Source: an uncultured Collinsella sp. (GTDB lineage Bacteria; Actinomycetota; Coriobacteriia; Coriobacteriales; Coriobacteriaceae). From it: a stretch of 64,000 nucleotides of DNA. The translations under genes and the position numbers were made by a program. Positions within the stretch are counted from its first letter, which is position 1; every line of letters begins with the position of its first letter. A model generated the notes under the pieces. It was not told the DNA's origin. It did no database searches and worked only from the letters and a program-made list of their open reading frames with translations. The stretch spans positions 1-64,000 of the forward strand of contig CATZEP010000002.1 of assembly GCA_958418185.1 (NCBI GenBank), given 5' to 3'. Positions 50,229 through 58,042 of the stretch are shown one piece after another.

Positions 50229-50970
50229 TGTCGCTGTCCTCCTGCTTGGACGCGCTCATCGCCGCCTCGGCCTCGGCCTTCAGACGACGGGCTTCCTCGA
50301 GCTTGGCCTCGGCCTGGGCGAGCTGCTCGGCGGCGTTATCGGCCGTGACGGTTGCGGTGTCGCCCTTGCCCTCGGCATCCACGATGGCAGCCGCGGCGGC
50401 CAGGCGGTCTTCCTCGGCCATAGCGCGCTTGAGGTTCATGCCCACCACGATGAGGTGATACACCTGGTAGATAAAGAACAGCAGCATGGGCAGCACGATC
50501 ACAATGAGGAAGCCCATGGAGCTGGACAGGAAGTCCATGACCTTGCCCATCTGCGGCAACGCGAACAGGTACTTACCAACGATGTCACCGTCGCTGATGA
50601 TGTGCGTATCGGCCACGTCGTTGTTGTCGCCCTTGGTGGTAAAGCTGCGCATGCCGTTGACCTCGTCGATGGCGGCGATGCGGTGCGTGTTGAGCGCGTA
50701 CTCGTTGTCGATGATGGTATGGAACGTCACGATGTCGCCCACCTCGAGCTTGGAGGTGTCGCACTTTTGGATGATGATGAGATCGCCCTTGTTAAACGTT
50801 GGCGCCATGGAGTCGGACTGCACGGCGAGCGGGGTGAAGCCGGCGATGTCGGAGACGCTACCGTCCTCGTGCGTGGCGAGCGTGGTAAACGCATACAGGG
50901 CCGCCACCAGGATGATGATCCACATGACGACGCTCAGCGCGATGGATGCGACTTTTTTAACAGATTGCAT
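50221..50970 (-). CDS. SipW-type (ER-type) signal peptidase I, copy 1
   Basis: 249 residues with N-terminal helix (IALSVVMWIIILVAALYAF), Ser segment LAVQSDSMAPTFNKGDLIII (about 48-67), His segment NEYALNTHRIAAID (about 88-101), and the Asp-containing FTTKGDNNDVADTHII. A C-terminal helix (GFLIVIVLPMLLFFIYQVYHLIVV) is followed by a charged coiled tail (AQAEAKLEEARRLKAEAEA). This Ser-His type processes TasA/CalY-like proteins. It sits between four such genes and the AAA+ gene. The two peptidases differ strongly from each other, so they may have separate substrates. Confidence 0.92.
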   Translation of the reverse strand: MQSVKKVASIALSVVMWIIILVAALYAFTTLATHEDGSVSDIAGFTPLAVQSDSMAPTFNKGDLIIIQKCDTSKLEVGDIVTFHTIIDNEYALNTHRIAAIDEVNGMRSFTTKGDNNDVADTHIISDGDIVGKYLFALPQMGKVMDFLSSSMGFLIVIVLPMLLFFIYQVYHLIVVGMNLKRAMAEEDRLAAAAAIVDAEGKGDTATVTADNAAEQLAQAEAKLEEARRLKAEAEAAMSASKQEDSDSE

Positions 50971-51030
50971 GATGTCCCTTACTACCGTGTCTGTCTAGGT
51001 CGTGCGCGGCCCGGCGGCCGCCGTGCGTAT

Positions 51031-51834
51031 CTACTGTTCCTCGATGCCCTCAAAGCGCATCGAAACCGAATAGTTAGCTCCCTTTAGCATATTAGTGCAA
51101 TTTGGGTCCGTTCCCTCGAGCCATATGCGAACGGTTACCGGCTTATCCGTATCTTTTATCAGGTCGAACATGTCGCTGGCCGCGGTCGCCTCGCCCGAGC
51201 CGAGCCCAAAGACGGTGGCCGCGCTAGATGAGCCCCCGCCCCCGTTGGGGTTGTAGACCCAGGTGTGGCCGTCGGCGGTAAAGCTCATGCGCATGGCGCT
51301 TGCCATGCCCTGCGTGTCGGAGCTAAACCGCGTGCCGGATGCGCCGTTGTCGCCGTCCTGGCCGGTCAGGCGCACGCGCAGGTCCGTGCTGCTCATAAAG
51401 TGCAGCGTGAACTCCAGGTAGGCGCCGGTGGCGGGGTCGGCGGTGGAGCCGTCCTCGAAGGTGAAGGTCTGGCAGTCGCTCGTAGTGACGGGTCTGAGCT
51501 TGGACGCATCGATGTCCACGCCCTTTTCGCTAGCGATGCGCGCCGAGATCTGGTCGAAGCCCAGGCTGTGGACGTATTCGTCGAACGTGGCATGCTCGTC
51601 CAGGTCAAAGCGCAGCGAGCCGTCGGCGTTGGCGTCGATCATGAGCATGCGGGTCTTGGCGCTATCGGCGATGGAGAACCAGGCAAACGTTGCCATGGCT
51701 ATCGCCACCAGCGCAAACAGCACCAGAACCACAGTGGTGGTGAGCTTGCGGCGCAGGTCGGTGTCGGTGGGCGCGGCGGCGCTGGGCTGGCGGGTGGCGG
51801 GCGTGCAGTTGGCGGCGGGTTGCTTATGCGTCAT
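51031..51834 (-). CDS. SipW-dependent secreted protein (TasA-like) A
   Basis: 267 residues. The N-terminus has a long polar leader (about 30 residues), helix TTVVLVLFALVAIAMATFAWF and the SipW-type end ATFAWFSIADSAKT. The mature part is beta-rich with Gly/Ser loops and ends with VRIWLEGTDPNCTNMLKG, the motif shared by most secreted proteins here. Two Cys (CQTF and NCTN) may form a disulfide. It starts 2 bp after the previous gene, so transcription and translation are linked. Confidence 0.82.
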   Translation of the reverse strand: MTHKQPAANCTPATRQPSAAAPTDTDLRRKLTTTVVLVLFALVAIAMATFAWFSIADSAKTRMLMIDANADGSLRFDLDEHATFDEYVHSLGFDQISARIASEKGVDIDASKLRPVTTSDCQTFTFEDGSTADPATGAYLEFTLHFMSSTDLRVRLTGQDGDNGASGTRFSSDTQGMASAMRMSFTADGHTWVYNPNGGGGSSSAATVFGLGSGEATAASDMFDLIKDTDKPVTVRIWLEGTDPNCTNMLKGANYSVSMRFEGIEEQ

Positions 51835-51836
51835 GG

Positions 51837-52823
51837 CTACTCACCGTCCAAGGTCGCAAAGAGCGCCAGGTGCAAGGTGCCCGGATCTTGATAGAGATAG
51901 TCGGCGCTATCGGGGTCGGTGCCCTCGATGTAGTAATAGATATCCAGACGATAGGTCTGGCCAAGCCCCAGCGTGGCGAGCGAGTTTTGCGGGCGCGTGG
52001 CTGTCTCGCTCGTGTTCAGCGTAAAGGCGGCCGGGTCCTGCGTCACGTTGGTACCGCAAGCGAGCTGGCCGTTTTGCCAGCCCAGCAGCATGCCATCGGC
52101 GTAGCCGGCAAGGCCAGCCGGGGCGGTCGTGGGATGCTCGCCGCGATGGCCGCTGTCGGAACTGTCGAGCTCAAAGATGTTGGTGGCAAGCACCTGGTTG
52201 CCGCTCGAGATCTTGATGCCCACGCGGGCCGCGCGCAGCAGCTCGGCGTCGGCACCCTGCGGGACCAGCGATTCGGCCAGATACAGGTTGACCTTGCCCC
52301 TTACTTTGCTGGCGCCCGTTCCGGTAATGGTGGGGCGCAGGTCAATCCAGCCGTGGTAGAAGGCGGAGCCGTTGTCTTTTGCCTGCTCAAACACTGTGGC
52401 ATCGCCGGCAGAGTTGTTTTGCGCACAGGCAGCAAAGCCGTTGAGGTCGAAGGTCGAGACCGGGTAGAGCGTCACGGCGCCGTTCGCGGTGGAGGCCAGA
52501 GATGCATCGCCTTGCTGCGACCAGCTGCCGCGATCGGCGTCACCCAGCTCCAGCACCAGCTTGGACGTGTCGCTGTGCACGCTCACCGAGTTGGTGTTGA
52601 CCTTCATGTTGTTGGTAAACCAGGCGTAGGTTGCGGCACCCAAAGTGGCGGCGAGCGCAACCATAACGAGCGCGATGTAGGCACGCGCGCGGCGGGCGTG
52701 GCGGCGGGCAGCGGCGCCCTCGAGGTGTGAGCGCTCGGCAGCTGCGCTAGAGGGGCCCGCGGGGCTCTCGCTCTGGGTTTTGTCCTCGCAACTATCTGCT
52801 GGCATGTGCCTCTGATCTTCCAT
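51837..52823 (-). CDS. SipW-dependent secreted protein (TasA-like) B
   Basis: 328 residues starting MEDQRHMPADSCEDK (ATG 52821-52823, AAGGGGGCG upstream). A polar, basic cytoplasmic leader of about 45 residues precedes the helix YIALVMVALAATLGAATYAWF, ending in ATYAWFTNN. Mature part beta-rich, containing the motif version YYYIEGTDPDSADYLYQ in which the Cys is replaced by Ser. Such leaders are much longer than usual for signal peptides. Confidence 0.8.
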   Translation of the reverse strand: MEDQRHMPADSCEDKTQSESPAGPSSAAAERSHLEGAAARRHARRARAYIALVMVALAATLGAATYAWFTNNMKVNTNSVSVHSDTSKLVLELGDADRGSWSQQGDASLASTANGAVTLYPVSTFDLNGFAACAQNNSAGDATVFEQAKDNGSAFYHGWIDLRPTITGTGASKVRGKVNLYLAESLVPQGADAELLRAARVGIKISSGNQVLATNIFELDSSDSGHRGEHPTTAPAGLAGYADGMLLGWQNGQLACGTNVTQDPAAFTLNTSETATRPQNSLATLGLGQTYRLDIYYYIEGTDPDSADYLYQDPGTLHLALFATLDGE

Positions 52824-52836
52824 ATTGCTCGCCCCC

Positions 52837-53673
52837 TTATGCCTTGGCCGCGGCAAAGGCAAGCTGCAACACCACATCGCGGGCCTGGGCCTCGTCGATG
52901 CAATTGGCGTCGCAGCCTTCCATGTACACAACGTAATGAACGCTTGCCACCTCGTTGGCGGCCAGCGTGCAGATGGGCGTGGCGCCCGCGCGCGCCGTGG
53001 GCGTGTCGCCGGTGCCGTCCATGCTGCAGGCGCTTATGGCGCGCGCAGGGTCGGCGGTGTAGGTCCAGCCCGAGGCGCCCGCTGCCACGACAACGCCGTC
53101 TTGCGCGGTGGTGCGCCTGCTAGTGGCACCCGCGGTGCTGCCCAGGTCGTCGCAGGTAAAGATATGCGTTTGCGTGCCCGACTGGGTCGTAATTACCAGA
53201 CCCAGGCGCAGCGCGGCCAGCAGCTGCGGGTCGCTCGTCACGCTCATCTGGCCCGGATACAGGTACACGTTGAGCGCGCTGTCGCCGCCCTTAAGGTACA
53301 GCGTGCCCGAAAGGGCATAGTCGTCCAGCCGCGCGGTGCAGTCGGCGTAGTCGGTCGTGATGCCCGCGGCGTTTTGGAACGTGCCACGCCAAAAGCGGGC
53401 AAGGTCTGACGTCGAGATGGGATAGAGCGTCTTGTCGGCCGCGGCAAGCGCGGCCGTCGTGTCCCAGGGTCCGTTGGCCGAAAGACCAATCTGCAAGTCG
53501 GAGCTCTCGTCGCTTACCGTATGCGCCACGGGCGTCACGTTGGTGTAGCGCGAGTTGCTAAACCAGGCGTAGGTGGCGGCACTCAGGGCGGCTACCAGCA
53601 CCAACATCCATGCGGCCGCGGCAACCATGCGACGGCGCGAGCCCAGGATATCTTTGGTGTTCGATGCACTCAT
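52837..53673 (-). CDS. SipW-dependent secreted protein (TasA-like) C
   Basis: 278 residues starting MSASNTKDILGSRRRM (ATG 53671-53673). Helix AAAAWMLVLVAALSAATYAWF with the SipW-type ATYAWFSNS. The mature part contains KTLYPISTSDLARFW, a segment also seen as TLYPVSTFDLNGF in protein B and as DPVSTDNVLNGF in protein D, and near the end VHYVVYMEGCDANCIDEA. A longer upstream reading lacks a ribosome site. Confidence 0.8.
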   Translation of the reverse strand: MSASNTKDILGSRRRMVAAAAWMLVLVAALSAATYAWFSNSRYTNVTPVAHTVSDESSDLQIGLSANGPWDTTAALAAADKTLYPISTSDLARFWRGTFQNAAGITTDYADCTARLDDYALSGTLYLKGGDSALNVYLYPGQMSVTSDPQLLAALRLGLVITTQSGTQTHIFTCDDLGSTAGATSRRTTAQDGVVVAAGASGWTYTADPARAISACSMDGTGDTPTARAGATPICTLAANEVASVHYVVYMEGCDANCIDEAQARDVVLQLAFAAAKA

Positions 53674-53684
53674 CCCTAGCCCCC

Positions 53685-54569
53685 TTACGAACGTTTGCCG
53701 GCAAAGCGCAGCGCCAGCGATTGCAGGCTGGTGGCGACTAGGTTGTTGGTGCAGTCGGGGTCGCAGCCTTCCAGCCACACGTACACATCCACGCGCACGG
53801 GCGTGCTACGGTCGGCGCCCTTGGCGGCGGCTGGCAGGCTGCAGATTTTGGTCGTGGCCTCCTTGAGGCCCACGATGCCGGTGTCTTCGTTGTAGTCGCA
53901 GAAGTTTGCGCTGGTCAGCTGGTCAAAATGGACAGTGGCGCCATCGGAGCGGGTACTGTCGAGCACCAGGTGGTTCTGCTCGTTTTCGCCGGCATCCTTG
54001 CCGTCGAGTGTGTTGTAGCGCGCCTGGGGGTTGTGCTCGCCCGAGACCTCAAAGACGTACTGGCCCGCAACGGTGTCACCCTGCCCTGGAGCATAGGCAA
54101 CCAGCCCCACGCGCAAGGCGGTAGAGATGGGGTTTGCCGGATCCTGCTCGGTAAAGTCGATACCCGACAGGTACACGTCGGTTGCAGCCGAGTTGGTGGC
54201 CAGGTACAGGGAGGTCTTGTAGTAGTCGGAATGCTCGGCCGCGCCAAACATGCTGGCAAACAGCGAGTCCTGCGTGGTTCCGCCGGTAAAGCCCGTTACC
54301 TTTTGAAAGCCGTTGAGCACGTTGTCGGTCGAGACGGGGTCGAGCAGGCCCGCAAAGCTCAGGCCGGCGTTGGTTTTGTATTCGCCATCGTACTCGTTGG
54401 AGATGAGGAAGGTTACGCCCGTACCCGCGGCCATCTTGACATCGGTGATATGGCGGTTGGCGTTGTAGATGTACCAGGCATACGTTACGGCTCCGGCAAC
54501 AGCAAGGGCCACCAGCAACGTGGCGAGCATGCGATTGAACTGTTTTCGCAACGACTGCGCGTCCGACAT
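53685..54569 (-). CDS. SipW-dependent secreted protein (TasA-like) D
   Basis: 294 residues starting MSDAQSLRKQFNRM (ATG 54567-54569, GGGGGAGGGG just upstream). Helix LATLLVALAVAGAVTYAWY with VTYAWYIYN as the SipW-type end. Beta-rich mature part with DPVSTDNVLNGFQKV and the terminal motif VDVYVWLEGCDPDCTNNL. First gene of the secretion operon. A TAAAAT box at 54630-54635 may be its -10 element. Confidence 0.82.
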   Translation of the reverse strand: MSDAQSLRKQFNRMLATLLVALAVAGAVTYAWYIYNANRHITDVKMAAGTGVTFLISNEYDGEYKTNAGLSFAGLLDPVSTDNVLNGFQKVTGFTGGTTQDSLFASMFGAAEHSDYYKTSLYLATNSAATDVYLSGIDFTEQDPANPISTALRVGLVAYAPGQGDTVAGQYVFEVSGEHNPQARYNTLDGKDAGENEQNHLVLDSTRSDGATVHFDQLTSANFCDYNEDTGIVGLKEATTKICSLPAAAKGADRSTPVRVDVYVWLEGCDPDCTNNLVATSLQSLALRFAGKRS

Positions 54570-54741
54570 GCCCCTCCCCCAGATGCCGTGTTGTAAACTG
54601 CCTGGGCACCATTTGCCCATAATGGAGCTATTTTACGCGAATATGCAGTTCATCGGGGGTACAAACGCGACTTTCCGCGTGCTGTTCGCGCTGCATCGGG
54701 GTGGATAGGGTCGCAAATCGCCGCTTTTTAAAAAATAGTTC

Positions 54742-54770
54742 TTGCCACTGGGTGGGAGCTCCGTTATATT
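54742..54770 (+). promoter_or_regulatory. Promoter of tRNA-Val
   Basis: TTGCCA (54742-54747) and TATATT (54765-54770) with a 17 bp spacer, preceded by AAAAAATAGTTC. The same blocks flank the tRNA-Leu promoter at 6672-6700. Confidence 0.8.
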
Positions 54771-54799
54771 ATTCCGTGCGCACTCGCGCACCCTTGATC

Positions 54800-54874
54800 G
54801 GGCGTTTAGCTCAGGGGGAGAGCGCTTCCCTGACACGGAAGAGGTCAGAAGTTCAAATCTTCTAACGCCCACCA
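54800..54874 (+). tRNA. tRNA-Val(GAC)
   Basis: 75 nt with encoded CCA. The acceptor GGGCGTT pairs with AACGCCC, the anticodon loop CTGACAC carries GAC, and the T-loop is TTCAAAT. A terminator follows directly. No 3'-end duplication or GC-rich insert is present here. Confidence 0.97.
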
Positions 54875-54881
54875 AATGTTC

Positions 54882-54922
54882 GCAGCTCAGAGGCTTCGCC
54901 TCTGAGCTGTTTTGTTTTACGC
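54882..54922 (+). terminator. Terminator of tRNA-Val
   Basis: Stem GCTCAGAGGC-TTC-GCCTCTGAGC followed by TGTTTTGTTTT. Confidence 0.85.
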
Positions 54923-55009
54923 CGCCAAGCCAAAAGGGCACCGCGGCACCCAAAGCCGCCTCAACAACGCCAGCAACCACCCCAACTGCGCCCAAAGCCG
55001 CCCAACAGC

Positions 55010-55080
55010 CCTGACAATCGCCTCGATCAGGCCCAAAATCGCCCAAACAACCCTAACGATCGCCTCGATCAGACCCAGAT
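55010..55080. repeat. Two imperfect tandem copies near a 41 bp period
   Basis: CCCTGACAATCGCCTCGATC and CCCTAACGATCGCCTCGATC begin about 41 bp apart and are followed by AGGCCCA and AGACCCA. No gene is evident in the region from the tRNA-Val terminator to 55333. Confidence 0.55.
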
Positions 55081-55120
55081 GTGGCCCTCGTAGCCGTATC
55101 CGGACAGCCCGCAAATCGAG

Positions 55121-55294
55121 GGTGAATGGTTTCCCGCGAAGTGAACGAGCCAAAACAAACCCCCGGAACATCGACACTTTTGGCGGCTCATTTCCTGCAG
55201 TTTTGTCGTTAGAATCCTGCGGTTTTGGCGCAAAAAAGTGTGGATGCTTCGGGGGTCCAAAAACACTCGTTCACTTCACGGGAAACCATTCACC
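55121..55294. repeat. Long inverted repeat (MITE-like)
   Basis: Arms 55121-55185 and 55230-55294 are inverse copies. The outer 30 bp are nearly perfect (GGTGAATGGTTTCCCG, then GAAGTGAACGAG) and the inner part is weaker (ACCCCCG, CACTTTT). The spacer is about 44 bp. No open frame inside is convincing. Confidence 0.7.
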
Positions 55295-55333
55295 TTCAAT
55301 GCGGCAGCACCCCCTCCGCCGCCAAAGGCCCAC

Positions 55334-56437
55334 TTACCAATGCTGATGTGCCTCAATAACAGTCTGCCAGAGCTTAAACCGCTTTGTCTCGACGCGCGCC
55401 TGTGCCAAATATCGCGCTTCCTCAGTCATGGGCTTGTAAAATATGGGCCGCTTGCGACGATGCAGCTTCCGTCGGATGCGCTCGCACAGCCGGACGAGCT
55501 TGTCGTAGTCATTTGCCTGGTCGGTCGTCACGGTAAAGTACGCCACCCCATTGAGCATCTGCAGCTCGTTGCGGCGCTCGGCATCCTTGTGGATCTTCTC
55601 GCTTCCGTCGTGAATGGCATCGCTGTCGTAATCGACCAGCGCGGTAAGCACCTCGGGCAGCAGCCCGGCCTTCACTTTATCCAGGCCCACCTCTGCTTTC
55701 GCCGTAAGCGTGATGTCGGGCGTGCGCTCCAACACGCGCAGTTTGCGGTTGCGCCCATCGTTGTATCCATCGCGAATGAAGTACTTCTTGTTCAGCTCGG
55801 CCTTTTCCAGCGCAAACCCACCGTAATGTGCAGGCAACGACATTAACATGCAAAGCCCCGACTCCCTTGGAGATCGCGAGCCCTCCACCACATACGGAAG
55901 CAACGCTTTTGCTTTGGCGGCGCCTCTCACCTTTGACGCCCGGTCAAGATACGCCGCGATGAGTTCCCTAGTCGTGAGCCTGCCGTCGCGCATGCCCGCA
56001 TCCCTGCTTGTTACCCCACCGGGAGCAAGGTTATCCAGTCGATAGTCCGATGTCATGGCATAGCCGGCATAGATGGCCGCCGCCGCATCACCATCGTGTG
56101 CGGCCTGCAAAAACGCCAGCTCGGGAGAGCACACGTACGCATCCAGATCGCCCATCCAGTGGCCCAGCGAGATAAACGAACCCGCCGGGAGCTCGTTGGT
56201 GCACAGGTGCGTCTTAACATGCTTGCTCCGCCGACGGTCGGCGCGCGACGGCACCAGCAAATCCAGCGTTTCGACCCCCAGGTCATAGCGATCGATAACC
56301 TCCTGCGCTTCTTGATCCAAGAGCGCACAGGCGCCTGCAATCGACACGACCTCTGGTTCCGAATCCCCAAAGCGCGGGTTCGGCATGTGCGCCAAAAGCG
56401 CCAGTGCAGCATTATGTGAAACGATAAAGTACCTCAT
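55334..56437 (-). CDS. Hypothetical protein, possible restriction-endonuclease-like fold
   Basis: 367 residues, soluble. The late segment EVLTALVDYDSDAIHDGSEKIHKDAERRNELQML followed by YFTVTTDQANDYDKLVRLCERIRRKLHRR resembles DUF559/AbiEi-associated nuclease-fold proteins and is similar in layout to the 29422-30495 product (acidic residue, then Asp-x-x-Arg helix and a Val-Thr strand). The middle part has EGSRSPRESGLCMLMSLPAHYGG, a segment often seen in Coriobacteriia proteins of this type. Start ATG 56435-56437 has no strong ribosome site. Real function unknown. Confidence 0.6.
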   Translation of the reverse strand: MRYFIVSHNAALALLAHMPNPRFGDSEPEVVSIAGACALLDQEAQEVIDRYDLGVETLDLLVPSRADRRRSKHVKTHLCTNELPAGSFISLGHWMGDLDAYVCSPELAFLQAAHDGDAAAAIYAGYAMTSDYRLDNLAPGGVTSRDAGMRDGRLTTRELIAAYLDRASKVRGAAKAKALLPYVVEGSRSPRESGLCMLMSLPAHYGGFALEKAELNKKYFIRDGYNDGRNRKLRVLERTPDITLTAKAEVGLDKVKAGLLPEVLTALVDYDSDAIHDGSEKIHKDAERRNELQMLNGVAYFTVTTDQANDYDKLVRLCERIRRKLHRRKRPIFYKPMTEEARYLAQARVETKRFKLWQTVIEAHQHW

Positions 56438-56839
56438 GGCGCGAAGATAGCACGCGCGTCGCCGGCCGATGGCGGTCCTGCTAAGTTTTCGGCAAACGAT
56501 CGGCGGTTTTTTGCCGCGGCGCGTCCAAAGCGCTCATTCGTCGACGTCTAGCTGCAAATCCGTCAAGCTTTTGGCAAGGTTGCCGCCCAACTGACCAAAA
56601 GCTGACCAAGCACTTGCCCATTTGCTTGACGGCACGCCCCCGCCAAAACTCCCCGCGACTTCTTGGACGGTCGAAACATCCATCCAGCGACCGCGCGCCA
56701 CGCCGCAATCGCCTCGTTAAGACAGCAGACGCCACCGGCCGTCAGCTCAAACACCGCCGGCCCCAGTCGTGCGCATCGAGCACCCAGCGCTGGGGTATCC
56801 TTGGAGAACATGCACCGCAAGCCACCCAAAGGAGCCGCC
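56438..56839. other. Divergent intergenic region with repeated motif
   Basis: No gene seen apart from unlikely short frames. It contains CCGTCAAGCTTTTGGCAAGG (56560-56579), an inverse partial copy (TTGCCCATTTGCTTGACGG, 56614-56632) and GACCAAAAGCTGACC (56593-56607), which recur at 22795-22834. Promoters for both flanking genes should lie here. Confidence 0.5.
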
Positions 56840-57538
56840 ATGCGCACCGAGCTCGATGTTCCCTTTTCGCACAAAGACGAGGCCAAGGCCCTGGGCGCCA
56901 AGTGGGACCGGGCCAAGAAGATCTGGTACGTGCCCGATGGCGTCAACCCTGAGCCCTTTGCCGCGTGGCTGCCCGGCGTGGATCGCTCCGACCCCAGCGC
57001 GCCCTACATCTACCTGATACTGGGCAAGCGCGAATGTTGGAAGTGCCACGAGCAGACAACGGTTGCGGCCTTTGGCATTCCGTATTTGGCGACCGAGGAC
57101 TCGGGCAGCATGACTGTGCTCAGTGCTGCGCCCGCCATGGACGACGCGGGCCACATCGCGATCGACACCGCCCGCGCCAACGCCATAGCCATCGTCCCCG
57201 CGCTGGGCTGCGTGCCGGCCGAGATCCGCGACTACCTGCGCGAGCGCTGCGGCTACAAGCCCGTAACGTCGCGCACCACCAAGACCGTATCGCTCGCCAG
57301 CACCTGCACCGGCTGCGGCGCGCTGCAAGGCAGCCATTACCTGTTCGAGGAGCCCACGTCGCCGTTTGCGCTCACGGCCATCAACAAGCTGCCCGCGCTG
57401 GAGTTCGTGCGCGTGGAAGTCGCCGGCGTCTATGGCATCCCCGCCAGCCAAGGCGACTTTGACCAGGCGCTCTTCACCTGGGCACGCGATCACCACACCC
57501 AGTTCCATAAGACCCTGTTCGAGGGGATCTACCTGTAG
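56840..57538 (+). CDS. DUF5710 domain protein
   Basis: 232 residues. The N-terminal 45 residues match the DUF5710 pattern (FSHKDEAKALGAKWDRAKKI, then WYVPDG and FAAWLP), a small domain seen in primase- and nuclease-related proteins. Two Cys clusters (CWKCHEQ about 62-68; CTGCGALQG about 155-163) suggest metal binding. No catalytic domain recognised. ATG 56840 follows AAAGGAG; an in-frame ATG about 10 codons upstream is possible. It stands alone on the plus strand. Confidence 0.75.
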   Translation: MRTELDVPFSHKDEAKALGAKWDRAKKIWYVPDGVNPEPFAAWLPGVDRSDPSAPYIYLILGKRECWKCHEQTTVAAFGIPYLATEDSGSMTVLSAAPAMDDAGHIAIDTARANAIAIVPALGCVPAEIRDYLRERCGYKPVTSRTTKTVSLASTCTGCGALQGSHYLFEEPTSPFALTAINKLPALEFVRVEVAGVYGIPASQGDFDQALFTWARDHHTQFHKTLFEGIYL

Positions 57539-57642
57539 GGCAAAGCGCGTAAGTCGAGTATGCGCAGGTAGTTGAATTGTTGGTGTGACGCAGAAAATGT
57601 CGAATCACTGGGTTTGCCCGACTAGATATTCAGTCTTCGAAG

Positions 57643-57924
57643 CTATGACTCCGCATCGTCATAGGTAATAACGCATCCGCAGGTTGAGCATTGTTGAGGA
57701 TAGATTGGAAGGCGCAGGCCTGTTCGAGCCCGTGGGCCAGCTGCTTGTTTGTCGCGGGTGTCGATGAAGCTGATGTCTAGGCATGGGAGGTCTGCGCCGC
57801 AGCGAGGGCAGGGCAGGCAGATTTGGCTGCAAGTGGCCTCAACGAGCGGGAACAGTCTCCGGTCCATTAACGCTCGCGGCAGGTTTCCGTACACGCCTCG
57901 TGCGATATCACTTCGCCATCCCAT
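57643..57924 (-). CDS. Small putative zinc-binding protein, 93 aa
   Basis: 93 residues with CPRCGADLPC (about 40-49) and QQCSTCGCVITYDD near the C-terminus, two CxxC pairs able to bind zinc. GGGGAGACC precedes the ATG at 57922-57924. No family recognised. Follows the HNH gene on the same strand. Confidence 0.65.
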   Translation of the reverse strand: MGWRSDIARGVYGNLPRALMDRRLFPLVEATCSQICLPCPRCGADLPCLDISFIDTRDKQAAGPRARTGLRLPIYPQQCSTCGCVITYDDAES

Positions 57925-58042
57925 GGTCTCCCCTTTTCCGTTTTAGCTGTTGAGGAGAGGATGGCAGGATCGTGCAGCTCCCGATGCGGCACGGCGCGAT
58001 CCGATCAATCGACATGATTGGGTTGCGACGGGCCGCATCTGA

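Noticed and set aside
46395..50348. Open frame of 1317 codons on the plus strand opposite the AAA+ and DUF2357 genes
   Set aside because: It is a shadow of the Ala/Glu-rich coiled coil and its neighbours; the Leu/Gly/His-rich translation resembles no protein.
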